A DNA stretch of 19,600 nucleotides from JAKAXG01 sp035702985 (GTDB lineage Bacteria > Actinomycetota > Acidimicrobiia > Acidimicrobiales > Palsa-688), in contig DASSZD010000120.1 in the NCBI GenBank assembly GCA_035702985.1, forward strand, positions 1 to 19,600, read 5' to 3'. Each line of letters opens with the position of its first letter. The stretch's first letter is position 1. Positions 14,419 through 19,600 of the stretch are shown piece after piece. The notes beneath the pieces were generated by a model. That model made no database searches. It had not been told where the DNA came from and was given only the letters and a program-made list of their open reading frames with translations. The position numbers were made by a program, and so were the translations under genes.

Positions 14419-14446
14419 GGGAACCTGGGACCACCCCCGGACGTAT
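14419..14446 (+). promoter_or_regulatory. ECF-type promoter upstream of the sigma factor gene
   Basis: GGGAACC (14419-14425), a 16-bp spacer and CGTAT (14442-14446) match the GGAAC ... CGT pattern recognised by many ECF sigma factors. The predicted start is near 14453, giving a leader of about 18 bases before the GTG at 14471. Position immediately upstream suggests autoregulation. Confidence 0.65.
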
Positions 14447-14470
14447 GAGAGATCGTGAAGGCAGACCGGC

Positions 14471-14968
14471 GTGCACGTTGAGCGCTTAGCCTTGGGCGTG
14501 TGGGGTGAACGGCCGGCCACGGTCACCTGGAGCGATGTGTACCGGGCGGAGCGTGACGGCCTGGTCCGCCTGGCGTACCTGATCACCGGTTCCCGGGCCG
14601 TGGCCGAGGACCTGGTGCAGGACAGCTTCATCAGGGTCATGAGCCACCTGCAGCCGTCCGACCGGCCGGGCCCGTACCTGCGTCGCAGCGTGGTGAACGC
14701 CTGCTACTCCTGGCACCGCCGGGACGGGCGGCGGTCGGCCCGCCACGTTCCCGACCGGGAGGAGGCGGCGGCCGAGGACGGCAGCGACCTGGAGATGTGG
14801 GAGGCCCTCGACCGACTGGGGCCCCGGCGGCGCACCGTCCTGGTACTGCGCTTCTACCTGGATCTGAGCGAGGCCCAGGCCGCCGAGGTCCTCGGGTGGC
14901 GGGTGGGCACGGTCAAATCGACCACCCACCGGGCCCTGGCCGATCTGAGGAGGATCCTGGAGACATGA
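14471..14968 (+). CDS. SigE-family ECF RNA polymerase sigma factor
   Basis: 165 residues. Region 2 covers about 27-85 (ERDGLVRLAYLITGSRAVAEDLVQDSFIRVM, then RPGPYLRRSVVNACYSWHRR). Region 4 covers about 107-162, with LGPRRRTVLVLRFYLDLSEA leading into the helix-turn-helix AAEVLGWRVGTVKSTTHRAL. No region 1 or 3 is present, as expected for an ECF factor; the wording is that of the actinobacterial SigE-type family. The GTG at 14471 has AAGG about nine bases upstream. The stop overlaps the next start as ATGA, so the downstream membrane propeller protein is made from the same transcript and is the likely partner or anti-sigma. A GGGAACC-N16-CGTAT promoter upstream points to self-activation. The target genes are unknown. 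Confidence 0.93.
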   Translation: MHVERLALGVWGERPATVTWSDVYRAERDGLVRLAYLITGSRAVAEDLVQDSFIRVMSHLQPSDRPGPYLRRSVVNACYSWHRRDGRRSARHVPDREEAAAEDGSDLEMWEALDRLGPRRRTVLVLRFYLDLSEAQAAEVLGWRVGTVKSTTHRALADLRRILET

Positions 14969-16317
14969 CCGACGACGAGCTGACAGAGGCCCTGCGCCGG
15001 ATGATGCAGAGCCGGGCGGGGCGCCTGCGCCCCGCGCCGGGACACCCGCCGGGGCCGGGCGAGATGCCCGCCCCCACCCCCCGTCCCGATCCGTGGTTCC
15101 GCCGGCCCCGGACCCTGGTCGCGCTGGCCGCGGCGACGGTGGTCGTGGCGGCGGCGGCCACCGCCGCAGCGGTGACTGGGAGCCACACCCACTCCCCCGC
15201 CGTCCGCACCCGCACCGCCACCGCCCCCACGGTCACGGTCACCCCGCCGCCGGCGCCCACCGTCGCCCCCACCACGACCACGCCCCCCACCACGGCGGCA
15301 CCGACCACCACCACGACCGTCCCGGCGGTCCCGGCCGGCTTCGTACCCCTGTCCGTGACCTTCGTGTCGGCCTCCACCGGCTGGACCCTCGGCGACACGC
15401 CGTGCCGGACCGGCCGCTGCGCGGTCTTGGCCCGCACCACCGACGGCGGGGCCACCTGGTCCCCGGTGGCGGCCCCGACGCTGGGCACCACCCCGGTGGC
15501 CGGGTCGGTGAATGTCCGCTTCGCCGACGGCCGGGACGGCTGGATCTACACCTCCGACCGGCTGTGGAGCACCCACGACGGGGGCGCCACATGGCAGCCG
15601 CAGCCGGTTCCGGGCGGTCAGGGTGCCTCCATCGGGGACCTGGAGGCGTCGGCCGGTGTCGCCTACATGGTGGTGTTCCGCCCCGGCACCGGCGGGGAGG
15701 GGATCTACTCGACCCCGGCCGGCGCCGACACGTGGACGGCCTCGCCGCTGGCGCCGGGCTTCGGCGCCGGGCCGGTCCCCCACGCCCAGATCGTGCTGCA
15801 GGGCCCCACCGGATGGATCCTGACCGTCAACCGGGTCGTCGTGTCCGGAGCCCGGAACCTGTCGGGAGCAGGCTGGGAGGCCTGGACCCCGCCGTGCTCG
15901 AAAGCCAACGGTCCGGCCTCGCTGGCGGCCGCGTCCGGGACCGATCTGGTGGCATGGTGCGACGAAGGAGTGTGGGGCCCGCCCGACCCCGGCACCGCCA
16001 CGGGCCAGACGTGGCTGTGGCGCTCCAGCGACGGGGGGAGCACTTTTTCCCGGGTGGCGACCATACCGGCACCGTCGGTCCCGGCCTTGAGCGCCGCCCC
16101 CGGACAGCCCCTGGTCCTGGTCGCCGCCACGCCGGGCCGGATCCTGCGCAGCAGCGACGGCGGGGCGTCGTGGTCCACCGTCTATCAGGTCAGCGGGGGC
16201 AGCCTCGCCGCCTCCTATGTGGGGTTCACCACCGCCACCCAGGCGATCGCGGTGGTCGGCGACTCGTTGCTCATGAGCCGGGACGGCGGCGCCACCTGGA
16301 GCCCGGCCAGGTTCTAG
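14965..16317 (+). CDS. Membrane-anchored BNR/Asp-box beta-propeller protein, candidate anti-sigma or sensor
   Basis: 450 residues from the ATG at 14965, which overlaps the sigma factor TGA; GGAG lies just before it. Order of parts: a cytoplasmic segment of about 48 residues beginning MTDDELTEALRRMMQSR, one transmembrane helix (about 49-71), a Thr/Pro-rich linker (about 73-124), then an extracytoplasmic propeller. Five Asp-box motifs of the S/T-x-DGG-x-T/S-W type lie at 158-165, 203-210, 354-361, 396-403 and 438-445. Such motifs occur in sialidase-like and Ycf48/Hcf136-like propellers; no sialidase catalytic set is visible. Cys147/Cys152 and Cys311/Cys332 could form disulfides outside the cell. 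No known anti-sigma domain (zinc HRxxxC type) is present, so the anti-sigma role is inferred only from coupling and topology. Its TAG overlaps the convergent neighbour's stop. Confidence 0.85.
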   Translation: MTDDELTEALRRMMQSRAGRLRPAPGHPPGPGEMPAPTPRPDPWFRRPRTLVALAAATVVVAAAATAAAVTGSHTHSPAVRTRTATAPTVTVTPPPAPTVAPTTTTPPTTAAPTTTTTVPAVPAGFVPLSVTFVSASTGWTLGDTPCRTGRCAVLARTTDGGATWSPVAAPTLGTTPVAGSVNVRFADGRDGWIYTSDRLWSTHDGGATWQPQPVPGGQGASIGDLEASAGVAYMVVFRPGTGGEGIYSTPAGADTWTASPLAPGFGAGPVPHAQIVLQGPTGWILTVNRVVVSGARNLSGAGWEAWTPPCSKANGPASLAAASGTDLVAWCDEGVWGPPDPGTATGQTWLWRSSDGGSTFSRVATIPAPSVPALSAAPGQPLVLVAATPGRILRSSDGGASWSTVYQVSGGSLAASYVGFTTATQAIAVVGDSLLMSRDGGATWSPARF

Positions 16318-18692
16318 ATGTCGACGTCGGCGGCCTCGGGGCGGGTCGCGTCCCCCGGCCCGGGCAGGCGGTCGAAGGCGGCCGGCGGATCGCTCCACGG
16401 CACCTGCGCCCCGTCGCCGGCGGCCTGGATGGCCCGCCACACCCGCTCGGGGGTGCACGGCATCGGGATGTGACGGACGCCGAGGTGCGACAGGGCGTCG
16501 ATGACGGCGTTGTGCACCGACGGGGTGGAGCCGATGGTCCCGGACTCGCCGATGCCCTTGGCTCCGAGCGGGTTCCGGGACGTGGGCGTCTCGGTGTTGT
16601 ACGTCTCGAACGGGGGCAGCTCGGCGGCGCTCGGCATGGCGTAGTCGGCCAGGTTGGCGGTCAAAGGGTTGCCGTCGGCATCGAAGACCACCTGCTCCCA
16701 CAGGGCCTGAGCCATTCCCTGGGCGATACCGCCGTGCTGCTGGCCCGTGACCAGCAGCGGGTTGACGATGCGGCCGCAGTCGTCGACGGCCACGTGGCGC
16801 ACCGGGCGCACGTAGCCGGTCTCGGTGTCGACCTCCACCACCGACACGTGGGCGCCGAAGGGGAAGGTGGCCCCGCCGACCTTGAAGTCCACCGCGGCGG
16901 ACAGGCTGCCGTCGGGAGCGGCGGTGGCCAGCTCGGCCCAGGTCAGGGCCCGGGCCGGCACGCCCGCCACCCCCACCCGCCCGTCGTCGTGGACGACGAT
17001 GTCGTCGGGGCTGGCCTCCAGCTCGGAGGCGGCCAGCTCCCGGGCTTGGCGCAGCACGTCCTCGGCGGCGCTCAGCACGGCGCTGCCGCCGACCTGCAGC
17101 GAGCGGGACCCGCCGGTCCCACCTCCCCGGGGCACGGCGGCGGTGTCGGACTGCACGAAGCGGATGTCGTCGATCGGGATGCCGAGACGGTCGGAGACGA
17201 TCATGGCGAACGCGGTGGCGTGACCCTGGCCGTGGGCGGACGTCCCGACCCTGATGGTGGCCGTCCCGTCGCCCGAGACCTCCACCGCCCCGAACTCCTC
17301 CGGGCCGCCGCCGGCGGTGATCTCGACATACACCGAAACACCGACGCCCAGCTGCCACCGGTCCCCGGCCTGCCGGCGCCGGGCCTGCTCGGCCCGCAGA
17401 TCGTCGTAGCCGGCCCGGCGCAGCGCCTCGTCGAGGGAGAGGCCGTAGTCGCCGGTGTCGTAGGAGGTCCCCATGACGGTGGTGTAGTCGCGGTCGAACG
17501 GGGCCAGCAGGTTGCGGCGCCGCAGCTCCACCGGGTCCACGCCGAGCTGGACGGCGGCCAGGTCCATCATGCGCTCCAGGAACTCGGCCGCCTCCGGCCG
17601 GCCGGCGCCCCGGAAGGCACCCATCGGAGTGGTGTTGGTGACGGCGGCGGCCACGTCGTAGCGGATGCGGGGGATGTCGTAGACGCCCTGAGCCATGCTG
17701 CGGGTGGGGCCGATGGCCAGGGCACCCCCGAACCCGGCGTAGGCGCCGGCGTCGCCGAGGACCCGGCAGCGCATGCCGGTGAGCCTGTGGTCGGAATCGA
17801 AGCCCATCTCGATCCACTGGACCTGGCCCCGGCCGTGGGGCATGGCCACCAGGTTCTCTGACCGCTGCTGGACCCAGGTCAGGGGGCGGTCCAGGAGGCG
17901 GGCGGCGGCTATCACCGCGGCGTGCTCGGCCCCGAGCCCGGCCTTGGCCCCGAATCCGCCTCCCACGTGGGGGGCCACCACCCGGAGCTGGTCGGGAGCG
18001 AAGCCCAGGACCTTGCCTATCGAGCGGGCGAAGCCGTGGGGCATCTGGGTGGACACGTAGACGGTCATGGCGTAGCCGTCCGACGCCGGGTCGGGGTCGT
18101 GACCGGCGGGGATGGCGGCGACGGCGTCGCCTTCCATGGGCACCACGGCGACCCTTTGATTCTCCAGCCGGGCCCGCACCACGTGGGCCGCCCCCTCGAG
18201 CGGGTCGCCGGCGCCGGCCATGCCGGCCACCACGTTGGTGCCCAGCTCCTCGAACTGGAGCGGGGCGTCGTCGCCCACGGCTCGTTCGACGTCGGCCACC
18301 GCCGGCAGCGGGTCGTAGTCCACGATGACGGCCTCGGCGGCATCCTCGGCCTGGGCTTCGGTCCCGGCCACCACCATGGCCACCGGTTCGCCCACGAAAC
18401 GGACCTTGCCGGTGGCCAGCGGCGGGCGGGCGCACGCCTGGTTGAGGACCATGAACCCGTGGAACGGGTCCACCCCCAGGTCGGCGGCGGTGAGCACGGC
18501 GATGACCCCGGGTTGCTTCCGGGCGTCGGAGACATCGATGCTCCCGATCCGGGCGTGGGCCACCGGGGAGCGGACGAAGACCACCCGGGCCATCCCCGGA
18601 ACCCTCAGGTTGCCGACGTAGGTGCCCCGACCGGCGAGGAGGTCAGGGTCTTCGACCCGGCGGACACGGTTACCCAGGATGGAGCCGACCAT
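16314..18692 (-). CDS. Molybdenum hydroxylase large subunit (CoxL / xanthine dehydrogenase family)
   Basis: 792 residues. These subunits bind the molybdopterin-cytosine-dinucleotide cofactor and hydroxylate or oxidise CO, purines, aldehydes or N-heterocycles. The N-terminal a/b-hammerhead domain starts GNRVRRVEDPDLLAGRGTYV and includes GKVRFVGEPVAMVVA (95-109). Cofactor motifs include STQMPHGFARSIG (214-226), GGGFGAK (244-250), AFRGAGR (359-365) and GTSAHGQGHAT (483-493). The general base is Glu717-like in GIGESGTIG (713-721). AFRGAGR resembles the form II CoxL motif AYxGAGR and lacks the Cys of true CO dehydrogenase (AYxCSFR), so the substrate is probably not CO. No medium (FAD) or small (2Fe-2S) subunit gene is adjacent. 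The ATG at 18692 is preceded by a TAGCTT -10 seven bases away and no Shine-Dalgarno, suggesting a leaderless mRNA. Confidence 0.92.
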   Translation of the reverse strand: MVGSILGNRVRRVEDPDLLAGRGTYVGNLRVPGMARVVFVRSPVAHARIGSIDVSDARKQPGVIAVLTAADLGVDPFHGFMVLNQACARPPLATGKVRFVGEPVAMVVAGTEAQAEDAAEAVIVDYDPLPAVADVERAVGDDAPLQFEELGTNVVAGMAGAGDPLEGAAHVVRARLENQRVAVVPMEGDAVAAIPAGHDPDPASDGYAMTVYVSTQMPHGFARSIGKVLGFAPDQLRVVAPHVGGGFGAKAGLGAEHAAVIAAARLLDRPLTWVQQRSENLVAMPHGRGQVQWIEMGFDSDHRLTGMRCRVLGDAGAYAGFGGALAIGPTRSMAQGVYDIPRIRYDVAAAVTNTTPMGAFRGAGRPEAAEFLERMMDLAAVQLGVDPVELRRRNLLAPFDRDYTTVMGTSYDTGDYGLSLDEALRRAGYDDLRAEQARRRQAGDRWQLGVGVSVYVEITAGGGPEEFGAVEVSGDGTATIRVGTSAHGQGHATAFAMIVSDRLGIPIDDIRFVQSDTAAVPRGGGTGGSRSLQVGGSAVLSAAEDVLRQARELAASELEASPDDIVVHDDGRVGVAGVPARALTWAELATAAPDGSLSAAVDFKVGGATFPFGAHVSVVEVDTETGYVRPVRHVAVDDCGRIVNPLLVTGQQHGGIAQGMAQALWEQVVFDADGNPLTANLADYAMPSAAELPPFETYNTETPTSRNPLGAKGIGESGTIGSTPSVHNAVIDALSHLGVRHIPMPCTPERVWRAIQAAGDGAQVPWSDPPAAFDRLPGPGDATRPEAADVDI

Positions 18693-18699
18693 GGGCGGC

Positions 18700-18705
18700 A
18701 AGCTA
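18700..18705 (-). promoter_or_regulatory. -10 element of the hydroxylase gene, leaderless start
   Basis: TAGCTT on minus (18705-18700) is followed by seven bases and the ATG at 18692. No -35 of quality is visible. Confidence 0.4.
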
Positions 18706-18723
18706 CCCCGCCGGCGCGCCGGA

Positions 18724-18758
18724 GCGGTCGTGGTTTCGTAGCGGTCGCGGGTTTCGTA
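18724..18758. repeat. 17-18 bp tandem repeat, two copies
   Basis: GCGGTCGTGGTTTCGTA (18724-18740) is followed directly by GCGGTCGCGGGTTTCGTA (18741-18758), differing by one substitution and one inserted base. Confidence 0.75.
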
Positions 18759-18760
18759 GG

Positions 18761-18852
18761 GGGTGGGCGGCGGGCGGCAGCTGGCGGCGGCGGGCGGCGG
18801 TGGGCGGCGGTGGGCGGCTGGGGCCGGCGGCGGGCGGCGGCGGGCGGCGGCG
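18761..18852. repeat. G-rich simple-sequence tract
   Basis: Repeated GGGCGGC / GGGCGGCGG words with many GGG runs on the plus strand. The G runs separated by one to a few bases could allow G-quadruplex formation. Confidence 0.7.
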
Positions 18853-18859
18853 TTACGGT

Positions 18860-18939
18860 CCAGCCGGGGTCGAGGGGGTGAGTTACTGCCCCCTGGGGGA
18901 CACACCACACCCCTCGAGCCCCGAACACCCCCACCGGCC
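18860..18939. repeat. 80-bp structured direct repeat, copy 1
   Basis: Matches copy 2 at an offset of 96 bp with two mismatches (18866 G/C and 18933 A/G). Inside, TCGAGGGG (18870-18877) pairs with CCCCTCGA (18910-18917), extendable by GTG/CAC across one bulge, around an inner palindrome CCCCCTGGGGG (18889-18899). Confidence 0.9.
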
Positions 18940-18955
18940 ACGCGGTGCTGCGGCA

Positions 18956-19035
18956 CCAGCCCGGGTCGAGGGGGTGAGTTACTGCCCCCTGGGGGACACA
19001 CCACACCCCTCGAGCCCCGAACACCCCCGCCGGCC
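18956..19035. repeat. 80-bp structured direct repeat, copy 2
   Basis: Second copy with the same nested hairpins (TCGAGGGG at 18966-18973, CCCCCTGGGGG at 18985-18995, CCCCTCGA at 19006-19013). The 16-bp stretch between copies (18940-18955) is not repeated. Confidence 0.9.
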
Positions 19036-19067
19036 GACCGCCGTCAGCCCCCGACCGCCGTCAGCCC
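19034..19067. repeat. 17-bp perfect tandem repeat covering the thpR stop
   Basis: CCGACCGCCGTCAGCCC occurs at 19034-19050 and again at 19051-19067. The TCA inside the second copy (19061-19063) is the thpR stop codon on minus. Confidence 0.85.
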
Positions 19068-19600
19068 GATTCGTCCGGCGCCGACGGGGCCGGAGGTATA
19101 GGCCAGTGGCGCAGCACGTCGTGGCGGGCACCGCCGGGACCGAGCTGGCTGCGAACCAGAGCTATGCAGTCCACCTGCCAGCGGACCGACAGGTCGGGGC
19201 GGGGAAGGTGCCGCACCGCCGCCGGGCGACGGGCCCGGGCCAGGGTGACGTGCCCCCGGAAGGGCCGGCCGGGGCCCGGGGCCCCCGTATCGTCCTGCTC
19301 GTCCGGGAGATTCCGGCCCAGACCGCCAGTGGCGGCGTCGACGGCCGCCGCCAGCGCATCGAGGCCGGCCACCGGAACCACCCACAGCCGGCCGCCCATG
19401 GCCCGGGCGGATGGCCCGGCCACCGCCACCGCCGGAGGCCATCCGGTGGCCCCGACGGTCCACCGGTCCAGGGCGGCGGTCAGAGCGTCGGGGTCCGCAG
19501 CCGCAAAGAACTTCAAGGTCACGTGCCACTGCTCCGCCGGTGTCCAGCGCAGGCCAGGGCGGGGCGGTCGCTCCGCCGCCAGGAGCCGCCGGGTCAGTTC
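19061..19600 (-). CDS. thpR: RNA 2',3'-cyclic phosphodiesterase (2H family), 5'-truncated by window end
   Basis: The frame is open from the window end for 179 residues to the TGA at 19063-19061. The two signature motifs of 2H phosphoesterases are present: WHVTLKFF with His26 and GHVTLARAR with His117 (numbered from the window edge). ThpR/LigT proteins hydrolyse RNA 2',3'-cyclic phosphates and can ligate 2',5' tRNA halves in vitro. Only about 10-15 N-terminal residues should be missing, since LTRRLLAAERPPRPGLRWTPAEQ normally lies near the start. Starting at the internal GTG at 19522 would remove the first catalytic His and is wrong. In Deinococcus and others, thpR lies between cinA and recA; here it is separated from recA by about 4.8 kb. 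Confidence 0.88.
   Translation of the reverse strand, partial: ELTRRLLAAERPPRPGLRWTPAEQWHVTLKFFAAADPDALTAALDRWTVGATGWPPAVAVAGPSARAMGGRLWVVPVAGLDALAAAVDAATGGLGRNLPDEQDDTGAPGPGRPFRGHVTLARARRPAAVRHLPRPDLSVRWQVDCIALVRSQLGPGGARHDVLRHWPIPPAPSAPDESG

Larger units (their letters stand above)
18693..19060. other. Repeat-filled non-coding region
   Basis: 368 bases between the hydroxylase start and the thpR stop. In order it holds a -10 hexamer (18700-18705), an 18-bp tandem repeat (18724-18758), a (GGGCGGC)n-type G-rich tract (18761-18852), two 80-bp repeats with internal hairpins (18860-18939 and 18956-19035) and a 17-bp tandem repeat running into thpR (19034-19067). Open frames here come from repeats whose period is a multiple of three; I see no gene. 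Confidence 0.75.

Noticed and set aside
14854..16317. Sialidase (neuraminidase) function for the propeller protein
   Set aside because: Asp-box motifs are structural. The N-terminal Arg-Ile-Pro motif and arginine triad of sialidases are not visible.
14854..18435. A minus-strand open frame of almost 1,200 codons across the sigma, propeller and hydroxylase genes
   Set aside because: It is an out-of-frame shadow: low-complexity Arg/Gly/Pro composition, no family motifs, and it overlaps three genes with clear homology. Long spurious frames are expected at this GC content.
16314..18692. True aerobic CO dehydrogenase large subunit (coxL form I)
   Set aside because: The active-site loop reads AFRGAGR, without the Cys of AYxCSFR, and coxM/coxS are not adjacent.
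18605..19024. Open frame with a repeated VWCVPQGAVTHPLDPG peptide
   Set aside because: The peptide repeats because the 80-bp DNA repeat has a 96-bp period, divisible by three. The frame overlaps the hydroxylase start region and has no support as a gene.
18860..19035. CRISPR array
   Set aside because: Only two units, 80 bp long with a 16-bp gap, and no cas genes. CRISPR repeats and spacers have different sizes.

Overview
The window is very GC-rich, uses many GTG and TTG starts, and encodes an actinobacterial gene neighbourhood. The order recA ... miaB-miaA-dapF-hflX ... lexA / LysM protein - nrdR matches the conserved actinobacterial SOS and tRNA-modification block (Mycobacterium has the same backbone). 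A SpoVS homologue between recA and miaB, the absence of recX next to recA, and apparently leaderless genes suggest a deep-branching lineage, perhaps Acidimicrobiia-like. That placement is inference from gene order, not from phylogeny.

Layout. Positions 1-3233: the N-terminus of a PIG-L deacetylase and a threonine aldolase (both minus), an inositol-monophosphatase-family enzyme diverging from the aldolase over a 27-bp gap, and a phosphofructokinase carrying the pyrophosphate-type residue pair. Positions 3357-5255: nrdR and a membrane LysM protein (minus) diverging from lexA (plus), with three LexA operators between them. Positions 5366-8146: dapE and dapC (minus), separated by 549 non-coding bases that hold a tandem repeat and an 85-bp palindromic element. 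Positions 8177-13066: hflX, dapF, miaA, miaB and spoVS (all minus), tightly packed, with stop/start overlaps at miaB/miaA and miaA/dapF. Positions 13237-14283: recA, with its own LexA operator upstream. Positions 14471-16317: a plus-strand pair, a SigE-type ECF sigma factor and a membrane-anchored beta-propeller protein, behind a promoter of ECF type. Positions 16314-18692: a solitary molybdenum-hydroxylase (CoxL/xanthine dehydrogenase type) large subunit on minus. Positions 18693-19060: non-coding, with G-rich repeats and two copies of an 80-bp structured repeat. Positions 19061-19600: the 5'-truncated RNA 2',3'-cyclic phosphodiesterase thpR (minus).

How it works together. LexA, RecA and the LysM protein form a readable SOS circuit: four CGAAC-N4-GTTYG-type operators sit upstream of exactly these genes. 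dapC, dapE and dapF supply three steps of meso-diaminopimelate/lysine synthesis. MiaA and MiaB act in sequence on A37 of tRNA, and HflX is a ribosome-associated GTPase. The block from the sigma factor to the 80-bp repeats looks like accessory material placed between recA and thpR, which are adjacent in some other bacteria. The sigma/propeller pair is the best candidate for an undescribed signalling system. The two palindromic repeat families (6822-6906 and 18860-19035) are the best non-coding candidates.
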